A model generated the notes under the pieces. That model searched no databases. It was not told where the DNA came from and saw only the letters and a program-made list of their open reading frames with translations. Made by a program: the position numbers and the translations under genes. A stretch of DNA of 64,000 nucleotides from VYFG01 sp965248685. GTDB taxonomy: Bacteria > Pseudomonadota > Gammaproteobacteria > Arenicellales > Poriferihabitantaceae. Below, in pieces: positions 46,815-56,068 of the stretch; the first letter of the stretch is position 1, and each line of letters opens with the position of its first letter. The stretch is taken from assembly GCA_965248685.1 (NCBI GenBank), contig CBDFKC010000004.1:1240001-1304000 (forward strand), read 5' to 3'.

Positions 46815-47319
46815 AGTTTGATTCCAATAAAGAAAAAAACCTTTTTACATTAGCACACCCTAGAAAACAAGGAATTTATTGATAAAGCTGACCCTCAAGA
46901 ATGCGATATGGAATTCCGCTTTGGCCGAACCCAGCTATACAGTGCGCAGCATCGAACGATCGCTGTAGGGTGAACAATTTATTAACAAAGTTTTCACCTT
47001 TTTAACTAATTGTGGGAAAACGGATGGCCGCTTAAAGGAAATTTCCATCAAGATCAAGAATTGCTGACTGGCTCTACTGGGCAAATAGCTGACTGTCAGA
47101 CCTGACCGAATTTAAGCTCCTGAAGTCGTCAGGTCGGGTCGAGATTTTCACAAATTAACTAAAGAGAAAATACAATAATATGTTCCCTATCTCAGCGTAA
47201 CCGATGCCAATAAAGCGGTTGCTTTTTATTCCAAAAACATTTGATATCTCGCCATTGTTGTTCTTGAAGGTGTCAGATAATAAAGTAATACATTGCGAGT
47301 TTCGGACAAGTTAGGAAGG
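46815..47319. other. 505-bp region with repeat-family traces and a decayed gene
   Basis: A GACTGGCTCTACTGGGCAA segment near 47065 relates to the left end of the local intergenic repeats. The glyoxalase-like fragment follows at about 47179. No intact gene. Confidence 0.5.
47179..47244 (+). pseudogene. N-terminal fragment of a glyoxalase/VOC (PhnB-like) protein
   Basis: The frame reads YVPYLSVTDANKAVAFYSKN then a stop. This strongly resembles the first strand-helix of PhnB-like VOC proteins (VPYLxVxDAxKAxxFY). A stop precedes it at 47176. A one-base shift at the AAAAA run would continue as KTFDIS. The rest of the gene is gone before the PPK2 gene end at 47320. Confidence 0.6.
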
Positions 47320-48195
47320 TTACTCTGATTCCAGCTGATGACGGAGTTCATCGAATCGGGAAATATTTTTCTGGGCGGCTTCCGGATAATCGATGTCCAA
47401 TGATTTTAGGGTCTTTATAATTGTATTCGCCACCTGTAGCCGCGTATAAGGTTTATCATCCGCTGGAATTGCATACCATGGCGCATGGGGTTTCGATGTC
47501 TGGTTTAACAGCGACTCATAGCAATCCATGTATTTGTCCCAGTGCTGTCTTTCCTCGACATCGCTGGTCGAAAACTTCCAATTCTTTTGCGGATTATCCA
47601 AACGTTCAATGAAACGCTTTTTTTGCTCCTCCCTGGAAACATTTAGCCAGAACTTGATCACTATTGTCCCGTTATCGGCAAGATGTTGCTCATGGTTCCT
47701 GATTGAATCAAATCGATTGATCCAGAACTGATCCGTATTTACTTCCCCAACAATATTCTGATTTGCGAGATACTCAGGATGAACTCGCACTACCAGGACC
47801 TCTTCGTAGTAACTTCGATTAAAAATTCCAATACGTCCTTTCTCTGGTAATCGTCGGGCACTACGCCACAAGAAGTCGTGCTCGAGTTCTTCATTGGAGG
47901 GTTGTTTGAAACTGAAAACCTGACATCCCGCGGGATTTACCCCTCGCATTACCGTGCGAATCGTGCTGTCCTTGCCGGCAGCATCCATGGCCTGGAAAAC
48001 CAGAAGCAAGGAGTAGCGATTATGTGCGTACAACACTCGCTGAAGGTCGTAGAGTTTTTGGTTTGCTTTGAAAAGCTTTTTTTTAAGTTTTTTTTCGCTA
48101 TCAGTATTGTCCCCGGGAGAGGTTTTGGCGTCGCTGACGCGAAATGATCCATCAAAAGGTACCCGATATCTTGTGGGGAATATGTCCATTGGCAT
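47320..48195 (-). CDS. Polyphosphate kinase 2 family (polyphosphate:nucleotide phosphotransferase)
   Basis: 291 residues. Walker A-type motif in VFQAMDAAGKDSTIRTVMRGVNPAGC (about 66-91), lid region FLWRSARRLPEKGRIGIFNRSYYEEVLVVRVHPE (about 107-140) with the Walker B Asn/Arg, and WYAIPADDKPYTRLQVANTI near the end. Enzymes of this one-domain type move phosphate between polyphosphate and nucleoside mono- or diphosphates. It is cytoplasmic and divergent from the DUF192 gene. Confidence 0.93.
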   Translation of the reverse strand: MPMDIFPTRYRVPFDGSFRVSDAKTSPGDNTDSEKKLKKKLFKANQKLYDLQRVLYAHNRYSLLLVFQAMDAAGKDSTIRTVMRGVNPAGCQVFSFKQPSNEELEHDFLWRSARRLPEKGRIGIFNRSYYEEVLVVRVHPEYLANQNIVGEVNTDQFWINRFDSIRNHEQHLADNGTIVIKFWLNVSREEQKKRFIERLDNPQKNWKFSTSDVEERQHWDKYMDCYESLLNQTSKPHAPWYAIPADDKPYTRLQVANTIIKTLKSLDIDYPEAAQKNISRFDELRHQLESE

Positions 48196-48302
48196 TTTCT
48201 GTTTCAGGGTTGGTTTATTGTTAAATAATAATAACGCGATATCAGCAATAAAAAAATCTGATAAACATGGTAATTCGTCACTTGTTCCGTTATTTTTGTG
48301 CT

Positions 48303-48794
48303 ATGAAGATTAACTTAACCATTTTGACCCTAATAATTTGCCTTGGACTTAGCCAATTTAGTTTGGCCCAAACCTCCTGTAAGTTAACGACTGACGGCCT
48401 GGCATCGATGCAAATTGCCCAGGTGACCATCGTCAACGATGGAGGAGAAGAAGTCGTAATCAAAACCTTGGTGGCGGACAGTAACTTTGAACGTGCGAGT
48501 GGTTTTCAACATATTTGCCCATCGGTCATCGAAAACACCTGGATTCTGTTTCGTTATCCAGTTGAAATTAGTAGTCGATTCCATATGCACAACGTTCATG
48601 CCCCACTTGATATCGCTTTTTTTAGCAATGGGGGAAGGTTGCTCGAAACATTTCTAATGCAAACTTATAGTGATGGTAATACACCGATATATGGACCCAA
48701 CGAGCCATTTCAATATGCCCTTGAAGCACCCCAGGGTTTTTTTGCTGGACGCGACATATCTGCGGAAAATAGCCGTTTGATCAGGATCCAGTGA
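48303..48794 (+). CDS. Secreted DUF192 protein
   Basis: 163 residues from the ATG at 48303, which begins a proper signal peptide (KINLTILTLIICLGLSQFSLAQ); the frame is open 12 codons further up. The mature part shows the DUF192 pattern: VVIKTLVADSNFERASGFQHI, ILFRYPVEISSRFHMHNVHAPLDIAFFSNGGRLLETFLM and FQYALEAPQGFF. The usual GL(M/S)xR is present only in degenerate form. Probable periplasmic protein of unknown role. The S9 peptidase gene begins one base after its stop. Confidence 0.82.
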   Translation: MKINLTILTLIICLGLSQFSLAQTSCKLTTDGLASMQIAQVTIVNDGGEEVVIKTLVADSNFERASGFQHICPSVIENTWILFRYPVEISSRFHMHNVHAPLDIAFFSNGGRLLETFLMQTYSDGNTPIYGPNEPFQYALEAPQGFFAGRDISAENSRLIRIQ

Positions 48795-48795
48795 C

Positions 48796-50757
48796 ATGGA
48801 GAACCTGGAGCATTCTGTTATTCGTCCATATGGATTGTGGGAAAGTCCGTTGTCAATAGAATCAATTTTTAACCAACCATCAACACCTCAATACCCGTTT
48901 CGTCACCAGGGAAAGTTATTCTGGATTCAATCATTGCCCGAACAACAGGGTCGAACAGGTCTGATGACTTTGAAAGGCGACCAAGTGACTTGCCTGACGC
49001 CGGCAGAATTTAATATTCGCAGCGGGGTGCATGAATATGGCGGGCAATGTTTTTGTCATTGTCATAACTACATTGTTTTTAATAATTTCGCAGACGGTTG
49101 TCTTTATCGTCAGGAATTATCGATTGGTTCAGTCCCAAGTCCTGTTACCGGACGGGATCAATCTATACTGGGATTTGCGGACCTGGTATTTTTACCGAAC
49201 AGCCAACAGGTTATAGCGGTGGTCGAGCAAGCCGTTGAAGAAGAATCTCATAAAAACGCTATAGTCGCGGTTAATCCAGAGCAATCCGAAGCCGTCCCTA
49301 TTGTGCTGATATCCGGTTCCGATTTTTATGCCGCTCCCGTGGTGAATCCAAATAATTCCCGTCTGGCCTGGTTCGAATGGGACCAGGAGTATATGCCCTG
49401 GGACCAGAGTCGTTTGTGTATAACCTCACTGTCCATTGCATCGAGCCAAATGAGTTGTGGTGAAACCAGGACATTGGTCGCTGAAACTAACCGTAGTATT
49501 TGCCAACCAGGATTTGTCGATGATGACACCCTGGTATTCGTCAGTGACAGCGAGATTAACAATTGGTGGAATCTGTTTGCGCTGAATGTGTCCTCGAGTC
49601 ATACATCGCCGCGCCAAATTACCAATGAATCCCTTGAGTTTGGGGAGGCTCACTGGGTATTTGGTCAGCGCAGATGGGTGCAATCCGAATCCAATGAAAT
49701 ACTGGCAATTGCTACCGACCATACCGGCGACGGGATATGGAAGATAGACATTGAAGGAAAACGTGAACCGAGGGTATTTTATCGACAAGCGGGGTTGTGT
49801 CACTTGAACTGGTCATGTGAACACTGTCAGCTAGTCGAACTACCGGAAAATACTCCCGGACAAATTGTCGAATTTGACCGTGGTCTGAATCGATCAGTGC
49901 CAGAGAATTCGTTGACTGTGGACCCGGTTTCTACGGAATGGTCCAAACCGCTGCCACTTGATTGCAAGACCAGTGATGGGGAGTCTACCTTTGGATATTT
50001 TTACCCGCCGGCCAGCGGCAAATATTGCGCGCCGGAAAATACCTTGCCGCCCTTGATTGTAATGGTGCATGGTGGACCTACCAGTCGAGCAAGCACGGCG
50101 TTTAATCCTTTAAAACAATATTTTTCCGCGTTGGGATTCGCTGTGCTAGATATTAATCATCGGGGTAGTACGGGTTATGGCCGACGCTACCGACAAAAAC
50201 TGCTGGGTAACTGGGGCGAGATTGATGCCCAGGATATCAATGACTTTATCGGTTCGTTAATCGCTCGAAACCTGGTGAATCAGGATGCTGTTTTTATTCG
50301 GGGAGGAAGCGCGGGTGGATACGCAGTGCTGCGGGTGCTAACCCGTTATCCCGGTCGATTTGCCGCAGGCGCTTGCTATTATGGTATTGGAAACCTGATA
50401 ACATTGTCCGAAATAACCCATAAATTTGAGGGTAAATATACCGACAGGTTGATTGGCGAAAAGTACCACCCGACTACTGCGTCGAGACCCGAAAGTCGCT
50501 ATTTTAAACGCTCCCCGATATTTCACATGGAAAAACTCACCGCGCCATTAATTTTATTTCAAGGTAGTGAGGACAAGGTGGTGCCGCCAATGGTGTCCCA
50601 GGAAGTGGTGAAGCTTTTAGAGAACAAAGGGATACGGCATGGTTATACCGAATACCAGGGGGAGGGGCATGGTTTCCGCAAGACAGAAACGCGAATCGAT
50701 TCATTACAAAAAGAAACCGATTTCTTTGTCGAAACCATCCAGGATTCAGCTCGATAA
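48796..50757 (+). CDS. S9 family prolyl-oligopeptidase-type peptidase
   Basis: 653 residues. An N-terminal beta-propeller (about 20-360) gates a C-terminal alpha/beta-hydrolase domain. Catalytic triad: Ser in FIRGGSAGGYAVLR (about residue 507), Asp in LFQGSEDKVVPP, His in YQGEGHGFRKTE. The oxyanion-type loop is VMVHGGPTSRAS. No signal peptide, so cytoplasmic. It cleaves short peptides or acyl-peptides. It starts one base after the DUF192 stop and ends overlapping hflD (TAATG), so the three may be cotranscribed. Confidence 0.93.
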   Translation: MENLEHSVIRPYGLWESPLSIESIFNQPSTPQYPFRHQGKLFWIQSLPEQQGRTGLMTLKGDQVTCLTPAEFNIRSGVHEYGGQCFCHCHNYIVFNNFADGCLYRQELSIGSVPSPVTGRDQSILGFADLVFLPNSQQVIAVVEQAVEEESHKNAIVAVNPEQSEAVPIVLISGSDFYAAPVVNPNNSRLAWFEWDQEYMPWDQSRLCITSLSIASSQMSCGETRTLVAETNRSICQPGFVDDDTLVFVSDSEINNWWNLFALNVSSSHTSPRQITNESLEFGEAHWVFGQRRWVQSESNEILAIATDHTGDGIWKIDIEGKREPRVFYRQAGLCHLNWSCEHCQLVELPENTPGQIVEFDRGLNRSVPENSLTVDPVSTEWSKPLPLDCKTSDGESTFGYFYPPASGKYCAPENTLPPLIVMVHGGPTSRASTAFNPLKQYFSALGFAVLDINHRGSTGYGRRYRQKLLGNWGEIDAQDINDFIGSLIARNLVNQDAVFIRGGSAGGYAVLRVLTRYPGRFAAGACYYGIGNLITLSEITHKFEGKYTDRLIGEKYHPTTASRPESRYFKRSPIFHMEKLTAPLILFQGSEDKVVPPMVSQEVVKLLENKGIRHGYTEYQGEGHGFRKTETRIDSLQKETDFFVETIQDSAR

Positions 50758-51410
50758 TGTTCGCATTGCCTAATCGCGATCAGGTAGTGGCTTTTGCTGG
50801 TTTGTTTCAGTCTGCCATACTGGTTTATCAACTGGCAAACAAGAGTTCCCACGACACCGACGCCCTAAACTATTCCGGTCTTAGCATAATCAGAGTTACC
50901 AGCGATTCGGTGATTGAAATTTTTGGCTCTATTGAAGCGGTCGCCCTGGGATATAAAACCGTTGACGCGGTATTAAGTGGAAAACTGGCAAATATTTCCC
51001 GAAATATTTTTGGGTATGCCATTGCCATGCACCAGGTAAGTCAAAAGCTCGCGCGATCACCCCACATCAGTGACGTTGTGCAGCAACGATTGCAGGAATT
51101 AGAACACCAGCATTTGTTTGTGTCGGATGGAAATCGACTTGCTGACCTGGAGCAGATTGATCAGGACTTGCTGTTTCAACAATTAGCAGAGCTATACACC
51201 AGCACTATAAGTACGTTGGAGCCCCGGATAATCGTCCAGGGCGCTGAAGGTCGACTCACCAATCCAGCAACTGTTGATAAAGTCAGGACCGCCTTGTTTG
51301 CCGGCATCAGGGCTGCTTATCTATGGCACCAATTGGGAGGGCGACGCTGGCATCTGATAATGTTTCGTCGAACATACCAGACTATTTCAAGACGCTTGAT
51401 GGTAGTGTAG
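50757..51410 (+). CDS. hflD: High frequency lysogenization protein HflD homologue
   Basis: 217 residues, all-helical. It is characteristic of gammaproteobacteria, with AFAGLFQSAILVYQLA at the start and the conserved C-terminal block STISTLEPRIIVQGAEGRLTNPATVDKVRTALFAGIRAAYLWHQLGGRRWHLIMFRR. In E. coli HflD binds phage lambda CII at the inner membrane; its housekeeping role is unclear. It is usually found beside mnmA and purB. Here it follows the S9 peptidase instead. The start is coupled by a TAATG overlap. Confidence 0.93.
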   Translation: MFALPNRDQVVAFAGLFQSAILVYQLANKSSHDTDALNYSGLSIIRVTSDSVIEIFGSIEAVALGYKTVDAVLSGKLANISRNIFGYAIAMHQVSQKLARSPHISDVVQQRLQELEHQHLFVSDGNRLADLEQIDQDLLFQQLAELYTSTISTLEPRIIVQGAEGRLTNPATVDKVRTALFAGIRAAYLWHQLGGRRWHLIMFRRTYQTISRRLMVV

Positions 51411-51462
51411 TGTCCGCATCTTGACTCGCTGATTAGTGCATCTAGATCAGGACACTGCACTA
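51403..51462. repeat. 60-bp near-palindrome at the end of hflD
   Basis: TAGTGTAGTGTCC (51403-51415) and the reverse complement of 51450-51462 match at 12 of 13 positions, with 34 nt between. It overlaps the hflD stop. No T-run follows, so it is probably a mobile palindromic unit or a non-canonical transcript end. Confidence 0.55.
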
Positions 51463-51557
51463 GTTCAAATATAACTGATATCACGCCGTTTGGTCATGCG
51501 TTGGGACCAATGCTATGGGATAATGGCAGAAGTTCAGCACAATCTAAGGGATCCACA

Positions 51558-54005
51558 ATGATAATATTTTTAATTCTTCTTGTTTTGTTGACTGTAGCAT
51601 TCGTCTGGTTTCAGATGTCAATGCGTACCTGGTTAATTACTGCGACAGTGGTGATGGCAATTGGAATGCTAAGCGGCTTGTCAAACTGGTTTTTTTCTCT
51701 GGTTTTAGTAGTCGTTACTGGATTAATGTTAATCCTGCTGTTTTTCGCTCCTGGATTGAGAAAACGCCTCATTACCGGACCGCTGTACCATATGGTGCGC
51801 AAGTCTATGCCACCAATTTCGCAAACCGAGCAGGAAGCCATTGATGCCGGTACGGTCTGGTGGGATGCGCAATTGTTCGCCGGTAATCCGGATTGGACCA
51901 AATTGATGTCTCAACCGAAGCCAGCGCTGAGTGCAGAGGAGCTTGCGTTTATGGAGGGACCGGTTGAGGAATTATGCGATATGTCAGACGATTGGGAGAT
52001 CAGTCATAAACTCAATGACCTTCCGGAAGATGTCTGGCAATACATCAAGGACAAAGGGTTTTTCGGTCTTAATGCTTCCAAGGATTATGGGGGTCTAGGG
52101 TTTTCCGCCTATGGGCAATCCTGCATAGTACAAAAACTATCGACCCGAAGCGGCACTACTGCTGTTACCGTGATGGTTCCCAATTCGCTTGGACCGGCAG
52201 AGCTACTGTATCACTACGGTACCGAAGAGCAAAAAGATCACTATCTTCCGCGGCTGTCTTCGGGACAGGAAACTCCATGTTTTGGTCTAACCAGTCCCTG
52301 GGCCGGATCTGATGCTGCCGGAATGCCGGACAGCGGGGTGGTTTGTAAAGGAAATTACAATGGAGAGGAAGTTCTGGGATTTCGGGTAAACTGGGAAAAG
52401 CGTTATATCACTCTAGGTCCGGTTGCCACATTGCTGGGACTGGCATTTCTCGCCTATGATCCAGACCGGTTACTTGGAGATGATTATGATCTCGGGATAA
52501 CTTGCGCTTTGATTCCAACGGACACCGAGGGCGTATCAATTGGAACCCGCCACCTACCATTAAACGCTTCCTTTCAAAATGGACCCAACTGGGGCAAAGA
52601 TGTATTTGTCCCGCTGGAATGGGTTATTGGTGGGCGTGATCAAATTGGGCAAGGTTGGCGTATGCTGATGGAATCTCTAGCCGCAGGACGCGGTATATCC
52701 TTGCCCGCGGCAGGAGCAGGCGCAGCTAAGGTAGCCGTCCGTACCAGCGGCGCCTATGCCAGGATTCGGGAACAATTTGGCCTCGAAATCGGTAAGTTTG
52801 AAGGAATCGAAGAAGCCCTTGCGAGAATTGGCGGATTGACTTATCTGCTCGACGCCGGACGAATTGTGATGACCACGGCGTTGGCTCTGGGCGAAAAGCC
52901 GGCAGTCATGTCGGCAATAGTTAAACAACAATGCACCGACCTGTCACGCATGGTCGTTAATGACGCGATGGATTTACATGGAGGCAAAGGGATTTGCATG
53001 GGTCCAGGTAACTACCTCGCTCGAGCCTACCAACAAATCCCCATAGGTATAACCGTTGAGGGTGCAAATATTCTAACCCGCAGCCTGATAATTTTTGGCC
53101 AGGGTGCGATGCGCTGCCACCCCTACCTGCTGCAAGAAGTCCAAGCGGTTAATCAAGAGGATCAGGAGCAAGGGATGGAAGCTTTCGATGAGGTAATGAG
53201 TCAACACCTTCAGTATGTAATGGCTAACAAGATGCGATCCTTTGCTTACGGGCTTAGCCGAGGTCGACTCGCCAAAGGGACGGGGCAGGGCGTAATCAAA
53301 AAGTATAGTCGTCAAGTAGATCACCTTAGTGCTTCATTTGCCTGGCTTTCAGATATTACCCTGCTGATCCTGGGAGGAGATTTAAAGCGCAAGGAAATGT
53401 TATCTGGTCGTTTTGCAGACGTCTTAAGTAATTTATATCTGGCGTCATCTTCCCTCAAACGATATCAGGATAATGGCGAAGACGAGAACGAAAAACCATT
53501 GGTTGAATGGGCCTGTCAATACGCGTTGTATCAGGCCCAGCAGGCGCTTGATGGCATCCTACGAAACTTTCCAGTGCCTTATTTTGGCTGGTTGCTGAGA
53601 GTTCCAATTTTTCCCACAGGCCGATATCTACAAATGCCGGATGACCGGCTTACCCAGGCGGTTGCAAGAATACTGCAAAAACCTGGCGAAGTTCGCGATC
53701 GACTAACCGAGGATATGTATATCTCGGATGATCCGGATGAGATTACAGCTCAGATTGAGTCTGCACTGGCGTTGTCTAACGAGTCCCGTGAATTGCGCCG
53801 GCGTTTGAAAAAGTCAGGCCATTCGCATACCGCCGACAAGCACTTCGACCAGTGGTTACTTGAACTTCAAGAAGACGGAACCATCAACGATTCCGAATCT
53901 GATCTACTCAAGCGCACTCGGGAAGTCCTGGCCAAGGTTATTCGGGTAGACGATTTTTCTCAGAGTGAAGCGGCAGGAGTTGCAGCCGCTCAGTCGGCAG
54001 GTTGA
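51558..54005 (+). CDS. fadE: Membrane-anchored acyl-CoA dehydrogenase FadE
   Basis: 815 residues from the ATG at 51558, preceded by TAAGGG seven bases upstream. E. coli FadE is 814 residues, which supports this choice over the upstream in-frame ATG at 51501. Two or three N-terminal helices (IIFLILLVLLTVAFVWF, LITATVVMAIGMLSGL, FFSLVLVVVTGLMLILLFF) precede the flavoprotein core. Core features: KDYGGLGFSAYGQSCIVQKLS, CFGLTSPWAGSDAAGMPD, ESLAAGRGISLPAAGAGAAK and DLHGGKGICMGPGNYLARAYQQIPI. It catalyses the first oxidation of fatty acid beta-oxidation. The ligase gene follows 10 bp later. Confidence 0.95.
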   Translation: MIIFLILLVLLTVAFVWFQMSMRTWLITATVVMAIGMLSGLSNWFFSLVLVVVTGLMLILLFFAPGLRKRLITGPLYHMVRKSMPPISQTEQEAIDAGTVWWDAQLFAGNPDWTKLMSQPKPALSAEELAFMEGPVEELCDMSDDWEISHKLNDLPEDVWQYIKDKGFFGLNASKDYGGLGFSAYGQSCIVQKLSTRSGTTAVTVMVPNSLGPAELLYHYGTEEQKDHYLPRLSSGQETPCFGLTSPWAGSDAAGMPDSGVVCKGNYNGEEVLGFRVNWEKRYITLGPVATLLGLAFLAYDPDRLLGDDYDLGITCALIPTDTEGVSIGTRHLPLNASFQNGPNWGKDVFVPLEWVIGGRDQIGQGWRMLMESLAAGRGISLPAAGAGAAKVAVRTSGAYARIREQFGLEIGKFEGIEEALARIGGLTYLLDAGRIVMTTALALGEKPAVMSAIVKQQCTDLSRMVVNDAMDLHGGKGICMGPGNYLARAYQQIPIGITVEGANILTRSLIIFGQGAMRCHPYLLQEVQAVNQEDQEQGMEAFDEVMSQHLQYVMANKMRSFAYGLSRGRLAKGTGQGVIKKYSRQVDHLSASFAWLSDITLLILGGDLKRKEMLSGRFADVLSNLYLASSSLKRYQDNGEDENEKPLVEWACQYALYQAQQALDGILRNFPVPYFGWLLRVPIFPTGRYLQMPDDRLTQAVARILQKPGEVRDRLTEDMYISDDPDEITAQIESALALSNESRELRRRLKKSGHSHTADKHFDQWLLELQEDGTINDSESDLLKRTREVLAKVIRVDDFSQSEAAGVAAAQSAG

Positions 54006-54015
54006 GGTAGAGGAC

Positions 54016-55878
54016 ATGAATGATTCCAATCAATACGCCAAAATTTATCCGGTTGACGCGGTGGTCGCCAATAAGGATCAGATTGATGCCATCGACCCGG
54101 CGGGTGCCGGTTCGATTCCATCTTTATTTAGCGAACGTATTCGACGAACACCGAAGTCTCCAGCGTATCAACAGTATGTCAACGGACAATGGAAAACCTG
54201 GAGCTGGCAAGATTTTGGAGAAACACTGTCTAACTGGCGCCGCGCCTTCGCGTCAGAGCAGCTTGATCAAGGAGAAAGGGTTGCGATCAGGCTTAGGAAC
54301 TGCGTCGAGTGGGTGCTGTTTGATCAGGGTGCGATGGGTACCGGGCTGGTGGTCGTTCCGGTGTTCGCTGAGGACCGAGCGGATAATATCGCCTACATAA
54401 TTGGACAAACTGAATCCCGAATTCTTTTCGTAGAAGATTATGAACAGTGGACTGCAATGGACGCGGAGACCGAGAGCCTCGGATCATTGCAACGGGTTAT
54501 CGTGCTGTCTGACGAAAACTGGCCGGACCAGACCTCCGATAGCCGCCTGCTGACCCTGGAGCAGTGGTTAGCCAAGGGACAAGGAGTTCCGGATGAACAA
54601 GTTCAATGTGAGCCTGATTCCCTGGCTACTATCGTTTTTACTTCCGGAACAACTGGTAAACCAAAAGGAGTCATGTTGTCTCATACCAATATCGTTTCAA
54701 CAGCATATGGAGGACTTCAGAGTATTGCGGTGTTTCCAAAAGACAGTATGTTATCGTTTCTACCGCTATCACATATGTTCGAAAGGACTATTGGTTGTTA
54801 CTTCAATGTAATTGCCGGCTCCAGCGTAGCATTTAGCCGGTCAATTCCACAATTGCTGGATGATATGGCAATTGTAAAACCATCTATTCTTATAACCGTA
54901 CCGCGTATTTTCGAGCGAGCTTATAGCCGAATAAAAGCGCAGTTAGAAGAAGGTTCTTCAATAAAGAAATGGTTGTTCAACCAGGCCGTTGATATTGGTT
55001 GGCAGCGATTTGAGATAAATCAGGGCCGTGCCAGTTGGACCGGGAAACAGATATTCTGGCCAATACTTAATAAACTGGTTGCCAGTAAAGTACGTCAAAG
55101 ATTTGGCGGTAATCTGCGGTTTGTTGTCAGTGGAGGCGCGCCGCTGGCGGCAAAAATATCCAGGGTGTTCATTGGCTTGGGCATCGACATACTCCAGGGC
55201 TATGGGCTTACCGAGACCAGCCCGGTTCTTACGGTGAATACACTGGAAAAGAACAAACCGGATTCCATCGGACTTCCACTGGCTAATGCCAAGCTTCGGA
55301 TTGGAGATTTGGGCGAGCTTCAAGCTACTGGTTCCAGTGTCATGTTGGGGTACTGGAACAATCCGGAGGCCACCGCCGACACCATGACAGAAGACGGCTG
55401 GCTAAAGACCGGAGATATTGCAACGATTTCCGAGCATGGTTATATATCTATTACCGGGAGGATCAAGGAAATAATTGTACTGGCCAATGGGGAGAAAGTG
55501 CCTCCTGCTGATATGGAAGCAGCGATTTGCGATGAGGCTATTTTCGAACAGGCAATGATCGTTGGAGAAGGCCGGGGTTATCTTTCTGCGGTAGTGGTCA
55601 TCAATGCTGAAAACTGGGACCGACATGCCGCTGAATTGGGATTCGAGCCTGCTGATCAGGTGGATTTGACCAGCGAAGCGGTACAACAATGGGCGATTGA
55701 TAAGATTGCGGAGTTGGTACAGGACTTTCCTGGATACGCTAACATTCGCAGAATCAGTTTGAGTGGCGAGCCCTGGACGGTTGAAGACGGTGCACTTACT
55801 CCAACCTTGAAAATAAAACGTCCGGTGTTAAAAACCCGGTTTAACAGCGAGATTGAAGCAATGTACGAAGGGCATTAG
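54016..55878 (+). CDS. Long-chain acyl-CoA ligase (FadD/FAA1-type AMP-binding enzyme)
   Basis: 620 residues from the ATG at 54016, which has a GAGGTAGAGG site; the frame is open back into fadE. AMP-binding motifs: TIVFTSGTTGKPKGVMLSHTNIVS (P-loop, about 206-229), SFLPLSHMFERTIG, GYGLTETSPVLTVNT (about 395-409), DGWLKTGDIATIS and GRIKEIIVLANGEKVPP. It activates fatty acids as acyl-adenylates and then acyl-CoA. Directly behind fadE, it forms a beta-oxidation entry pair. Confidence 0.93.
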   Translation: MNDSNQYAKIYPVDAVVANKDQIDAIDPAGAGSIPSLFSERIRRTPKSPAYQQYVNGQWKTWSWQDFGETLSNWRRAFASEQLDQGERVAIRLRNCVEWVLFDQGAMGTGLVVVPVFAEDRADNIAYIIGQTESRILFVEDYEQWTAMDAETESLGSLQRVIVLSDENWPDQTSDSRLLTLEQWLAKGQGVPDEQVQCEPDSLATIVFTSGTTGKPKGVMLSHTNIVSTAYGGLQSIAVFPKDSMLSFLPLSHMFERTIGCYFNVIAGSSVAFSRSIPQLLDDMAIVKPSILITVPRIFERAYSRIKAQLEEGSSIKKWLFNQAVDIGWQRFEINQGRASWTGKQIFWPILNKLVASKVRQRFGGNLRFVVSGGAPLAAKISRVFIGLGIDILQGYGLTETSPVLTVNTLEKNKPDSIGLPLANAKLRIGDLGELQATGSSVMLGYWNNPEATADTMTEDGWLKTGDIATISEHGYISITGRIKEIIVLANGEKVPPADMEAAICDEAIFEQAMIVGEGRGYLSAVVVINAENWDRHAAELGFEPADQVDLTSEAVQQWAIDKIAELVQDFPGYANIRRISLSGEPWTVEDGALTPTLKIKRPVLKTRFNSEIEAMYEGH

Positions 55879-56068
55879 AAGGGCATTGAGGTATAGATGT
55901 AGTCCCTGTTGGTCGTTTGCATGCTGTAGAAAAAGCGGTGGAGTTTCTGCGAGAATTGCTGGAAATTGGCGGAGTCCTGCATGAACTCACCTTCCAGTGT
56001 CACATTAAAATAAATCTTTAGCACCTTATTTTCATTTAGTTTCCGAGTCTGTTCCTTTCAACCCAACC

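Noticed and set aside
55890..56025. Protein-like frame after the acyl-CoA ligase (reads VGRLHAVEKAVEFLRELLEIGG)
   Set aside because: It looks amphipathic and possibly coding, but has no usable start codon in frame after the preceding stop; at best a short remnant.
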